From: Chara braunii
Lineage: Eukaryota > Streptophyta > Charophyceae > Charales > Characeae
Reading direction: 5' to 3'
Assembly (NCBI GenBank): GCA_003427395.1
Contig: BFEA01000010.1
Span: 6,085,811-6,106,572, forward strand
Length of the DNA stretch: 20,762 nt
Under the pieces are notes generated by a model. It ran no database searches and had not been told where the DNA came from. It worked only from the letters and a program-made list of their open reading frames with translations. Below are positions 1-7,884 of this stretch, in pieces (position 1 is the first letter of the stretch; each line of letters starts with the position of its first letter). The position numbers and the translations under genes are program-made.

Positions 1-752
1 CCCCCAATACTCCCTATACCCCCCTTATACTGCAACCCCAGGCATGCAAGTAACGACAACACATGCGCACACGAACATGCAAATACCGGAGACTCGAAAT
101 CAATCAATCGATCAATCAAACAAGAAAGCTGGAAACGGGTTAGGCAAGCTTCAACGGCAGGCAGGGAGGGACGGGGAGAGAGAGAACCCCTGCCCTCTTT
201 CCCAGTCTCTGGGAGGATTTCCTGGGCTTAAGCTGTTGGTGGCAAGTGAGGGATGGGTGAAAAGCAAGAGAGAGAGCGCGAAGAGGAAGGGGGTTGTCCA
301 CCCCGCATAGCTGCAGCGCGCAACTGCTTGTTCATTTATTTCATCATTGTCCTAGAGAAGTACAAAAAAGAATTAAAGGTAATAAAGTAGGCAATGTGGT
401 AAAAAAGAAGAAACTATGTCCTAGATCGGATTTTTACAAACACGTACTCTCTGCTTCAGCACAACAAAACCAGCACAACAAAACTTCATGTTCCCTGCTT
501 TAAATTTTTTTGTTCTTCAGGCAATAATTTTGGGAGGCGGATGACGGCACCGCTTCCACACAGCACACCACCACACAGATTAAGTCCTTCCCACATGTAC
601 AAACTCTTCTGATATCCTGACATTCTGCTTCAGGGCAAGATTTCAGCTGATCCATTCTGCCGAGGTTGCATTGAGAATCAATGTGCCCCATAGGGCCCAT
701 ACATCAATTAGCCGACTCCAGAACCATCTGCACACCTGTGCGAGGCACACAC
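1..752. other. Left flank with no supported gene; probable intron of the minus-strand gene
   Basis: No reading frame here looks like a conserved protein. The stretch holds a purine-rich tract around 160-290 and AT-rich sequence around 350-530. It lies downstream, in minus-strand sense, of the exon at 753-935, whose 3' edge is a good splice donor, so it is most simply part of the next intron. I looked on the minus strand for the sequence that should follow that exon in a KPC1/RKP protein and did not find it. Small frames at 44-310 and 500-700 have unremarkable composition and no family resemblance. Confidence 0.5.
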
Positions 753-935
753 CTTGTACTGGAGAAGCACAGAAATTGACTGCAGGAGGGCATCTCTGAC
801 ATCTGGATTTGCAATCCGAGCATCGTTGAAGTGCATGACAAGAAAAGTTGCCATTGGTGACAATCCCTTGCGCATAAGGGCCGCAGGTGGCACAACAGGG
901 GGATCGCTTCTTCGAAGGGCATGAAAAGAGTCCAT
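753..935 (-). CDS. Internal exon resembling plant KPC1/RKP-type RING ubiquitin ligase
   Basis: This is a 61-codon open exon, phase 0 at both ends. On the minus strand it is preceded by an acceptor (tttgaaatgcag, AG at 936-937) and followed by a donor (AAG then gtgtgt, GT at 751-752). The peptide runs from MDSFHALRRSDPP through FLVMHFNDARI to LLQSISVLLQYK. From memory, these phrases match the region C-terminal to the SPRY domain of RKP, the plant homologue of KPC1/RNF123, a large RING E3 ligase that ubiquitinates CDK inhibitors. The match is recalled, not computed. The full protein is over 1,200 residues, so only a small part is in the window. Neighbouring exons were not found on either side, which suggests long introns or an isolated exon copy. 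The codons show no stop or frameshift, unlike the transposon fossils nearby, so selection may still act on it. The KPC1 assignment is moderately sure; that it is a true exon is surer. Confidence 0.55.
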
Positions 936-1071
936 CTGCATTTCAAAAGCCACACCACCCCCAAAAGCCACACGGACAATGACACAGGCGTACAATCACG
1001 ATCACAAGCTGGGCAGTGGTGGCAATTTAGACAGCCACCTGAACCATCATGATAACCTTTATACTCCCCAG

Positions 1072-1322
1072 CTCATACAGAAGCAACCGAGGCTCAGGCC
1101 AGATCAAAGCTCTGATCTCTCTCTCTCTCTCTCTCCCCGTCTCATATAGAAGCAACCGAGGCTGAGAGGCCCCTCCCTCTCTCTCTGTGTGTGTGTGTGT
1201 GTGTGTTACATGCTGAGCCTGCACACGGGCCCCCAGATCAAAGCTCCCATCTCTCTCTCTCTCTCTCTTCCCCCCCCCATCTCATACAGAAGCAACCGAG
1301 GCTGACGCCAGATCGATGTTCA

Positions 1323-1358
<36 letters not shown>

Positions 1359-1400
1359 TGTGTGTATTACATGCTGAGCCTGCAAACGGGGCCCATTTCG
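1072..1400. repeat. Compound microsatellite block in degenerate tandem units
   Basis: Three copies of a short core (ctcataYagaagcaaccgag) start at 1072, 1141 and 1281. Two copies of a second core (ttacatgctgagcctgca) start at 1206 and 1367. Between them lie (CT)n tracts at about 1116-1134, 1175-1186, 1251-1268 and 1322-1341. (GT)n tracts lie at about 1186-1206 and 1341-1365. The layout suggests a composite unit of about 140-160 bp that was duplicated with unequal microsatellite lengths. It lies inside what would be an intron if the minus-strand exons belong to one gene. Reading frames across it translate only into Ser/Leu/Cys/Val runs and are not genes. Confidence 0.9.
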
Positions 1401-1836
1401 AGGGCCAGGCGGTTGCTGAGGGGCCCCCCAGGCCGTGCACACTTCAGACGTGCACCCTGGAGGCCCACGGCGGCCCTTAGGCCGGAGGTTTCGATTCCAG
1501 GCAGCATTTATTTATTTATTTGTTTGCTGTCCAATTTTTGTCTGCTCAGACATCATTTCAGACTTGCAGTCCCACAGGCCGCGCCTTGGGCTGGGTACAC
1601 CAGGACGACCCAAACCATGTGGGCCGTTTTCAGGCCGAAGCGAGATCGCACCGGCGAGGCCCAGCGCTATACATAGCTGGGCCAGGCCAGGGCTCACACA
1701 CAGTTCACGTAGCTCACTTCTGGAGCAACACGCTGCTGGAGCAGCACTGCAACGCTACAGCGCTACGCTAGGAGGTAAAGGTAGAGGCGTAGGTAGGCAG
1801 AGGGGCGGAGGCCATACCTACGTCGGAGGTACTTAC
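1401..1836. other. GC-rich stretch without a gene; two inverted repeats
   Basis: No frame here is convincing. The sequence is rich in ggcc-type words. It contains two compact inverted repeats: ggcccagc at 1658-1665 against gctgggcc at 1676-1683 around a 10-nt spacer, and cgtaggta at 1788-1795 against tacctacg at 1815-1822. Both are perfect 8-bp arms. They could be remnants of small non-autonomous elements or chance palindromes in GC-rich DNA. The overlapping plus-strand frames at 1191-1866 cross the microsatellites and stay open mainly because of composition. Confidence 0.5.
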
Positions 1837-1860
1837 CTGGGCCTCATAGCTGCGCCCCAT
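1837..1860 (-). CDS. Possible 8-codon first coding exon with consensus donor
   Basis: On the minus strand an ATG in good context (caccc ATG ggg) opens eight codons reading MGRSYEAQ. It then meets a perfect plant-type donor, CAG followed by gtaagta (GT at 1835-1836). The roughly 100 nt upstream (1861-1960) are a CT-rich tract, as is common in plant 5' leaders. In phase, this exon could splice to the acceptor at 936 of the KPC1-like exon. But RKP proteins have several hundred residues before that segment, so such a transcript would encode a truncated product. It may instead belong to a different gene or be chance. The call rests on the donor and start context only. Confidence 0.25.
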
Positions 1861-2577
1861 GGGTGACGAGCGCGAGGCTGAGGGAGAGGCGAGGGGGAGG
1901 AGAGAGAGAGGGAGAGAGTGAGAGCACACACACACACTCACTCACTCGACACGACTGAGGGTCGGACGCAGACACAATGGCAAGGGCACAAAGTCGAAGT
2001 CTTGGATTCCGAATGCCCAGACAGCAAGTCACACTGAGTACAAGGACAGCAGATGAAAACTGGTACGAGACTGATTCCCATACTGTACGGGGAGCCGGTA
2101 TAAGTACCGGTGACACGTCCGGTACCAGGGGCACTTCCGCAAAAGCCCCAAGGGCAGAACTGTAAAATGCGGTATTTGAAAGTGGCGCCCGAATTGCAGC
2201 ATGGCGCCAGTTGTCCAAAATCCGACAGTACCAAAGGAGGGGTTTGGAAAAACGGATGCCAGGCCGAAAACGGGATGCGGCAGAAACAGCAAAAAGATAG
2301 ACCAGGGAACAGTGAGGCAGCAGGCCATCGTCCTCGTGCGCTTGCCATTAGTCCTTTATCGCCGGCGTCACACAGGTTCATAAGCATTGGACAAGAGAGA
2401 CAAGGTAGTGGAGAGGACAGATGGGACAAGGCTAGGCAAGGGCAAGCACAGATCAGACATCAGAAATCGGGGTCGAGGGGAGGGTGGACTGGGTTCAACG
2501 GGGTTGCGAGGTTGTAGCAAGGTTTATACAAGGGTTTAGGGTTGTGGTTACGTGGGTGTCTAGGACATAGGAGTAGC
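1861..2577. other. Non-coding 3' flank of the retrotransposon; possible LTR remnant
   Basis: This stretch follows the end of the chromodomain on the minus strand, where a 3' LTR would be expected. A TATA-like minus-strand word (ttgtataaacc) lies at about 2521-2531. No matching copy of the segment is visible on the gag side of the element, so I cannot define an LTR. A 62-codon plus-strand frame from the ATG at 1977 to 2165 is open but has no recognisable content. The word cmggta recurs around 2090-2130, and gcgccc/gcgcca occur around 2185-2210. The segment may be a diverged solo-like LTR or unrelated sequence. Confidence 0.35.
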
Positions 2578-2748
2578 ACGATCATAGGCGCGGACAAGTT
2601 TCATGGCATTCTTGAGATTCGAGAGAGGTTCCCATGTAGATTTCTCGTCGGGTTATCCAGTCCATTTGACTTTGTATTCAGTGATTGGTTCCGGGTGGTC
2701 AGATACCTGAGTAGTTCGTCGACCTATGATTGCTTCAACAACAAATTC
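2578..2748 (-). pseudogene. Chromodomain at the C terminus, one stop
   Basis: The segment EFVVEAIIGRR, then EYKVKWTG, then a TAA (2653-2655), then PDEKSTWEPLSNLKNA, is a textbook chromodomain layout. It has a Val-Glu-x-Ile strand, Tyr-x-Val-Lys-Trp, a tyrosine position, Thr-Trp-Glu-Pro and a C-terminal helix ending near RAYDR. The stop falls exactly where an aromatic residue (Trp-x-Gly-Tyr) is expected. One base change from a Tyr codon to TAA explains it. In chromoviruses this domain steers integration to methylated histone marks. Confidence 0.9.
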
Positions 2749-3118
2749 AGGGCTTGTGGGTAACATGCTAGGTGGAGGTCTAGGATACGGGCGGTCAGCG
2801 AATTGGGGTGGGGATTCATGATATTCTTTCAAGTATTCGACGTGGAAGACCGCATCGACGCGGCTCATGTCGGGGGGGAGTTGGAGTTTGTAGTTGACGT
2901 CGGAGGTTTTTTCAATGACGGGGAAGGGTCCGAGACATTTGTTCGAGAGTTTTTTTGACAACCCATGTTCGGGTTCAAAGCATTTTGCAGACAGCCAGAC
3001 TTTGTCCCCTACTTTGAATTGCAAGTCTTGTCTGTGTTTGTTGATCTTGTTTGCTTGTTGTTCTTGTGTTCCTTCGAGGGCTTCAGTTGCTTCTCTGAGG
3101 AGTCGATTCATTGTTGCT
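2749..3118 (-). pseudogene. Integrase C-terminal (GPF-type) module
   Basis: The open frame 2653-3285 covers this module without a stop. It has MNRLLREATEALEGTQEQQ and NKHRQDLQFKVGDKVWL, then KKLSNKCLGPFPVIEK, YKLQLPPDMSRVDAVFHVEY and LKEYHESPP. This is the classical C-terminal integrase pattern of Ty3/gypsy elements: an Arg/Gln-rich helix, Phe-x-Val-Gly-Asp-x-Val, Gly-Pro-Phe, and Val-Phe-His-Val-x-x-Leu. It binds DNA and precedes the chromodomain. It is one of the best preserved parts of the element. Confidence 0.93.
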
Positions 3119-3436
3119 ACCCATTCATTGAGGGAAGGGCAACGTGTGGAAGGGTTGAGTTCCGAGGGAAGCCGGAAATCAGAGGGCACGCTCGAATGGT
3201 AGCCAAGGTCAAGGTAGAATAGAGAAACCAGTGGAAGGACAAACAACGTTGTTGTAGGCGATCTCGACGACGGTGAGCTACCCATTCATTGAGGGAAGGG
3301 CAAGGTGTGGAAGGGTTCAGTTGCGAGGGAAGCCGAACATCAGAGGGCACACACGAATGGTAGCCAAGGTCAAGGTAGAATGGAGACATTGGGACAGACA
3401 ACGTTGTTCTAGGCGATCTCGGCGGCGGTGAGCAAC
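3119..3436 (-). repeat. 161-bp tandem duplication at the end of the integrase core
   Basis: Two direct copies start at 3119 and 3280 (acccattcattgaggg), a period of 161 bp; the second copy is a few bases shorter. On the minus strand each copy encodes the stretch from AEIAYNNVVCP-like sequence through SPFYLDLGYHS to CPSLNEW, but in different frames. Since 161 is not a multiple of three, the duplication breaks the polyprotein. Confidence 0.95.
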
Positions 3437-4228
3437 TGATCCCAGTCGTGTTGATGTGGATGACAATACTTCCGTAGGATTCCTTGGAGAGTATCGTTCA
3501 TCTTCTCTCGGTTTGTCCATCGGTCTGTGGGTGGAATGCAGTGCTATACTTGAGTATTTCCGTAGGCGTTGAAGAGTTGTTTCCAGAACTGTGAGCGGAA
3601 ACGGGGATCGCGGTCGCTGATGATATTCTCGGGGAGGCCGTGGTAACGTGCAGAATGGTCGAAGAAGAGTAAGGCGATTGTCTTTGGCGGTGTGCTAGGT
3701 GGAGCTAGGAATGAAGTGGGCGTGTTTGGTCAGGCAACAGACAATGACGTAGATGCAATCATGCCCGCGGTCGGTCTTAGGGAGACCGCACACAAAGTCC
3801 ATGGAAATGGACTGCCACCGGTGAGTGGGGATGGGCAATGATTGGAGCTTGCCGGGTTTTGCCCGGTTCGAGGGGTTGACAACCTGACACATGGGACATG
3901 AGCGAATGTATGTTTTGACGTCGGCGAGTAGAGAATGTCAATAGAAGTAGCGGGAGATGGTGTCAAAAGTTTCCTGGAAACCGAGGTCACCTGCAGTCTT
4001 GGCGTCCTGGTCCTCGGCCAAGAGCTGCGTATAGAGACCACATGTGTCGGGGATGCACAGTCGGCGAGTGCCTTTGGTGTCGATGTAGAGGAGGTTGTCG
4101 TTGAGGGAGTAGTCGAGGACAGGGTCAAGATCACGACGCTTTTTGTAAATGGCGACGAAGTCTGCGCAAGAGAGGTAGCCTTGAGTGTATCGGTGACGAA
4201 GTGATGGGAGGAGCTGGATATGGGTCAT
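3437..4228 (-). pseudogene. Integrase: zinc-binding region and DDE core, degraded
   Basis: The frame 3938-4228 holds the N-terminal part. It has LLYIDTKGTRRLCIPD, and then a His-His-Cys-Cys zinc region in which both His positions look substituted (EDQDAKTAGDLG). A stop interrupts it near 3938. SCPMCQVVNPSNRAKPG supplies the Cys pair. The core follows: HRWQSISMDFVCGLP gives the first catalytic Asp (3797-3799), IISDRDPRF the second (3613-3615) and DGQTERR the Glu (3508-3510). They lie in different frames because of at least two shifts and a TAG after AEIA (about 3412). Integrase would insert the cDNA into the genome. The catalytic residues survive, but the frame does not. Confidence 0.88.
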
Positions 4229-4264
4229 GGCGGCGTAGACTTTCTCGGGGGGCTTGCAATCGGG

Positions 4265-4690
4265 TCATCGAGAGAGGGCTTCAGCAACGCGGTTGCTTTT
4301 GGCGGGGGTATGACAAATGGTGAATGTGAACTGGCCAAGGAAGTCGAGCCATCGAGCTTGGCGTGGGGTGATGTCTTTCTTGGTGAGGATGGAAGAAACG
4401 ATGGTGTTGTCAGTGCGGATGGTGAAGTATTGCCCGTCGAGGTACGGGCGCCAGACTGTGAGGGCGTGAATCACGACGAGTTCCTTCTCGTTGGAGGGGT
4501 AATTCATCTCCGTGGGAAGGAGCGTCTTGCTTGCGAAGGCGATGGGTATTCGCTGGGTGGAGCCTCGAGGTGAGTGGGCGAGACCTTGATGGAGGGGGTC
4601 TCAACGGTGTCGCGAGGGACATGTTGGGACAGTACGGCTCCAATGGCGAAGTCGAAGGCATCAGTGGTGACATAGAAATGCGAGTGGGGT
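4265..4690 (-). pseudogene. RNase H domain of the chromovirus
   Basis: The domain opens with FYVTTDAFDFAIGAVLSQ near 4625-4680 (Ser of the usual Asp-Ala-Ser-Asp changed to Phe). After a frameshift near 4550 it continues with PIAFASKTLLPTEMNY. The clean 4265-4507 frame follows, with NEKELVVIHALTVWRPYLDG, the TDN motif, and QARWLDFLGQF. It ends in NRVAEALSR, where the typical Asp of Val-Ala-Asp-Ala-Leu-Ser-Arg is Glu. A TGA stop at about 4262-4264 then separates it from integrase. RNase H removes RNA from the RNA-DNA hybrid during replication. The domain sits directly after the RT and the duplicated connection region. Confidence 0.9.
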
Positions 4691-4895
4691 CGGCGATCTT
4701 ACGGACAGGGGTCGTGGTGATGGTTTGCTCGGGGAAGTCGAAAGCGTGTTGGCGGCGATCGTTCCAATTGAAGGGCTCGTCCTTGCGTGTGGGGTCGGCG
4801 ATCTTGAGGATAGGGGCCGTGGTGATGGTTTGCTCGCGGAAGTCGAAAGTGTGTTGGCGGCCATCGTTCCAATTGAAGGGCTCGTCCTTGTGTGT
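4686..4895 (-). repeat. In-frame 105-bp tandem duplication in the RT/RNase H connection
   Basis: Two direct copies, 4686-4790 and 4791-4895, are offset by exactly 105 bp. On the minus strand each encodes 35 residues, beginning KDEPFNWNDxRQHxFDF and ending KIADPTR. The copies differ at a handful of residues, so the event is not recent. Because 105 is a multiple of three, it did not itself break the frame. Related elements have this segment once, just before the RNase H start. Confidence 0.95.
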
Positions 4896-4899
4896 GAGT

Positions 4900-5793
4900 T
4901 CGTGGAGAGGGTAAGAGATCACGAAAAAGTTGGGTGGTAATAGTTGGCAAGGTCGAGGAAGGAACGGTTGGGCGGGGGATACTCGACGAGGGTTGTGACC
5001 TTCGAGGGGTCCATACGGATGCCTTCAGCGAAGACAATGTGGCCAAGGTATTCAACGCTCGAAGCGGCAATCGTACATTTGTTGAGCTTGGCGTAGAATT
5101 TTTGCTCCCGGAGGATCGAGACGACTTGGCGAATGTGCTGAAGGTGGGACTCGAAGGTGGGGCTAAAGATGAGGATGTCATCAAGGTACACGACGACACA
5201 GACTTCGAGGAGGTCATGGAAGATGTGGTTCATGGTGGACTGGATATGGCGGGGGCATTGGTGAGTCCGAAAGGCATTACGAGGAACTTGAACCGAGAGC
5301 GGAATGCGGTCTTGTGGGTGTCCTCCTCGCGCATACAAATCTGGTGGAAGCCACTGCGGAGGTCGATCTTGGTGAAATATTTGGCTCCACGAAGGCGATG
5401 AAGAAGTTCAGATATCCGCGAGAGTGGGTACTTGTTCTTGATCGTGATCCGGTTAAAGGCACGGTAGTCTGTGCAAATGCGGAGTTTCGAGGTGCCGTTC
5501 TTCTTGACGGAGAGACAACTGGTTCCGAAGGGGGAGGAGCTAGGCTTAATGAATCCTTTTTCAAGGAGTTCATTGAGCTGGCGCTTCATTTCTTCGACCT
5601 CGGGGACGAAGAGTTGGTACGGAGGGCGGCAAGGAGGAGAATGGTCGGGCTCGAGATCAATGGTGTGGGATACACCTCGATCGCGAGGTAAACCGGGGGG
5701 CAAGGACTCGAGGAAGACGTCCTTGAATTCAAAAAGGAGAGCGATGTGAGGATCCGAAGGGGGGTCTTGGTCGGGTTTGTCCATTGGAAGCAA
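4900..5793 (-). pseudogene. Reverse transcriptase domain, frameshifted
   Basis: The frame 5230-5793 gives a clean N-terminal RT. It has a pre-RT segment with [20 protein letters not shown], then [35 protein letters not shown] (first catalytic Asp at about 5362-5364) and MPFGLTNAP at 5250-5277. Immediately after NAPA the frame shifts. The palm continues in the 4919-5338 frame with [12 protein letters not shown] and VVVYLDDILIFS, where YLDD (5177-5188) is the catalytic Asp pair. The domain ends with KCTIAASSVEYLGH and LANYYHP, where another shift occurs near 4925. All catalytic residues survive, and only frameshifts inactivate it. The enzyme would copy element RNA into cDNA. Confidence 0.93.
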
Positions 5794-5984
5794 GTCCTCG
5801 GGGCGCTCGTGGTCGATAACAAGACAATAATAAGTGGAGTCGAGGTGTTCACGAGATATGTGAAGGAACTAGTGAGGGGAGACAGGGTGGGGTAAAAGGG
5901 GGGAGAAGGTAAGGGGTATCAAGAGGAGAGTCAGGAGGGGTGGAAGGAGTAGGGCATGAAACGGTCAAGACATGGAGTCCCCAA

Positions 5985-6245
5985 GAAGATGTCGCACATG
6001 AGGTGCATGACATTGAAGGAGACCTGACTGTATAGAGGACCGGCATTCATGAGGGTCTCGGGGACAATGCGATCGACAACGATGGTCGAGTCCTTATCCC
6101 CTAGTCGGATGGTGATCGAGGAGTTGTAGCTGGTGGAAGAGAGGTCGGCTTTGCGGATACAGGGTTCAAAGATGAAGTTGCCAGTGCCGGTGGCACCAAT
6201 ATCAAGGAGGGCTCACCGTCAATGTGCCAAGGGAGACGACAATAA
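5985..6245 (-). pseudogene. Retroviral-type aspartic protease domain remnant
   Basis: Reading the minus strand, the active-site loop appears as LDIGATGTGNF at about 6171-6203. Ty3/gypsy proteases normally have Asp-Thr-Gly-Ala-Thr here, so Thr has become Ile and two extra residues are present before the Asn-Phe. About 80 residues later comes CDIFLGTPCLDRF (about 5955-6000), which matches the conserved C-terminal Ile-Leu-Gly-x-x-Trp-Leu motif with the Trp replaced by Cys. The domain would cleave the Gag-Pol polyprotein. It lies between the gag and RT segments, as expected. The stretch between the zinc knuckle and this domain (about 6245-6760) is an open but unremarkable Ser/Pro-rich linker. Confidence 0.75.
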
Positions 6246-6759
6246 ACTTGAGCTGGAACTACGCGGTTTCGGCACAAGCAGAAGAGATCATGGTGTTGAG
6301 GCGGCATTGATCCAAGCCTAATCTAACAAGCCGATCGTGTCGTGCTTGTTCCTCAACGAGAGCGGAGAAGAGAAGGGGTTAGGGATGAGAGTAGAAGAGC
6401 AGGTGCCAGTGGGAAGCTCGATCGACGGGATAGCAGAAGTCGTCGGGAGGGGGGAAGGCAGAGTAGAATGCGTCACCTGGGGGTCGTCGGATGGGATGTG
6501 CGTCACCGAAAGGAGGGGTAGGCAAACGAATAGTTGATGCCAAGTGGGCCACCGGTGGAGGAGAGACGTCACCGATCGGAGAGCCGACATACAAGTGGTC
6601 GATGTCGGGGGAAGATTGCAAGGGACAGGGGGACAGTGTTCAGGTGGAGGAGGGCTCGACTGTCTCGATGGAGAAAGAAGTGAGACTAGAAGGGCCGGGT
6701 TCCGCGGGAGCGAGGGGCCTGTCGAGTAAAGAAGCTAGCGTCGGGGTAGTTGGTCTATT

Positions 6760-7686
6760 GGTGACCTAATTGGCGGCAACGAAAACACCCGTTGTGTTCC
6801 TAGAGGTATATGTGTGCTGCGGGTGTAAATTTCTGAAGACCGCGGGGTGGAGAGGAAGAAGGTGGTCGGGAGGCACGATCCTGGTGTTCCATCCGCATAA
6901 TGTGGACGGCCTGGAGGCCGTCAATGGTGAATTGGGAGGGGTCGAGAGGTGCAATGTCGAAATCGTCATTGGAGGTGGGTGGAGCGGTGTTGTCAAGGGT
7001 GATGTTATGGAAGAAGCGCGGGCGGGAGGGAGGGGGCGCGGACTGGTCATGTCAGGTTTGTGGGCGAGGGCGGTGGCAAGTTCTTTGTGGCATACTCGCT
7101 TGATGTGGGAGATGAACGCAAAGTCGGGAATGACGGTGGTGGGGAGGTGATGGCGGAGGGAGCGGAGATATTGGACGAAGCGGTCCGTGGGACCGGTCTG
7201 GCGGAGGTGACAAAATTGTTCGAGGTAGTCATCGACGGTTTTCTGGGGACGAAAGGTGGCAGCGAGAAGGTTGGCCCATTAAAGGAAGGAGTGACAAGGT
7301 CCTCCGGAGGCACGGCGGTTGCCGACTTCGGCCATCCACCATTTGGCAATGGGAAGCCAGTGCACAAGGGGCATGTGGTGGAGGTTAAAAGAGTTCTGGA
7401 GTTGGATAAGAAGAGGAAAACGCCCTCGTGGGGAAGGTCGGAGAAGGGCATGATGTCGGCGGATTCGAAGGAACGAGGGATTTCCCCTTCGCGGGAAACG
7501 ATCCGGGCGAGGGTGTTGAAGTTAAGGTTATCGGGTGTAATGTCGTAGCAAGTGTAATCGAATTGGTTGTTGTCGTCAAGGAGGTAGTTGGAGGAAAGTT
7601 GTGGCATTGCGAGGTAAACCTCGGAGGTGACTTGGGAATAGGTGGGACGAGGGGTGGGGATGGTGGAGGTCGTGCCAAATTCCATT
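6760..7686 (-). pseudogene. gag of the chromovirus, broken, with a damaged zinc knuckle
   Basis: The most likely start is the ATG at 7683-7685 (MEFGTTSTIPTPRPTYSQ). The frame is open to about 7390, then shifts. The capsid-like part continues in another frame, with LVHWLPIAKWWMAEVGNR around 7320-7375, an in-frame TAA near 7279, and RPQKTVDDYLEQFCHLRQTG around 7190-7255. This is the usual gypsy capsid feature of a W-rich segment followed by a Tyr-Leu-x-x-Phe helix. A further shift leads to a Pro-rich linker. Near 6770-6800 a zinc knuckle begins correctly (CFRCRQLGH) but then has a stop and lacks the last cysteine of the C-x2-C-x4-H-x4-C motif. Gag would package the element RNA; this copy cannot. 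Confidence 0.8.
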
Positions 7687-7884
7687 GCACGATCATGACT
7701 GATGGATGGACCAACATTCGATGTCAAACATTGTGGAACTACCTCGTCGGAACCACGAGGGGGGCCAAATATGTTGCCACAAATTCCGTTGCACGATCAT
7801 GACTCACGAATGGACCAACATTCCGTGTCAAACATTGTGGAACTACCTCGTAGGAACCACGACGGGCGCCAAATATGTCGCCAC
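7677..7884 (+). repeat. 104-bp tandem duplication at the hAT/retrotransposon junction
   Basis: Copies start at 7677 and 7781 (aaattccRttgcacgatcat), period 104 bp. On the plus strand each encodes the start of a DUF659-like region, TIMTDGWTNI in the first copy and TIMTHEWTNI in the second, followed by CQTLWNYLVGTT. The frame changes between the copies because 104 is not a multiple of three. The left edge coincides with the proposed gag start on the other strand, so the duplication may have arisen with the junction. Confidence 0.93.

Larger units (their letters stand above)
2578..7686 (-). mobile_element. Degenerate Ty3/gypsy chromovirus (LTR retrotransposon), LTRs not identified
   Basis: On the minus strand the order is gag, aspartic protease, reverse transcriptase, RNase H, integrase, integrase C-terminal module and chromodomain. 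This is the order of Ty3/gypsy chromoviruses. About 5.1 kb of internal region is present. No domain is free of damage: at least six frameshifts and several stops are visible, so it cannot be autonomous. Two internal tandem duplications (105 bp near RNase H, 161 bp in integrase) enlarge it. Neither a primer-binding site nor a pair of matching LTRs could be found. The gag end abuts a hAT transposase fragment on the opposite strand near 7680, so the 5' LTR has been lost there. The age and frameshifts suggest an old, unconstrained insertion. Confidence 0.9.

Noticed and set aside
1191-1866. Plus-strand frames of 161 and 143 codons
   Set aside because: They run through CT/GT microsatellites and GC-rich DNA and have no protein-like core.
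1977-2165. 62-codon plus-strand ORF with a fair start
   Set aside because: It is short, has no recognisable content and lies in the probable LTR flank; it is mentioned there only.
3935-5749. Long plus-strand frames (3935-4204, 4220-4573, 4531-4914, 4934-5401, 5314-5749)
   Set aside because: They are antisense shadows of the retrotransposon RT, RNase H and integrase, which carry catalytic motifs on the minus strand.
7060-7802. Plus-strand Val/Gly-rich frames over gag
   Set aside because: They are antisense to gag. Only the last residues from TIMTDGW on belong to a real family, the hAT, and these are annotated there.
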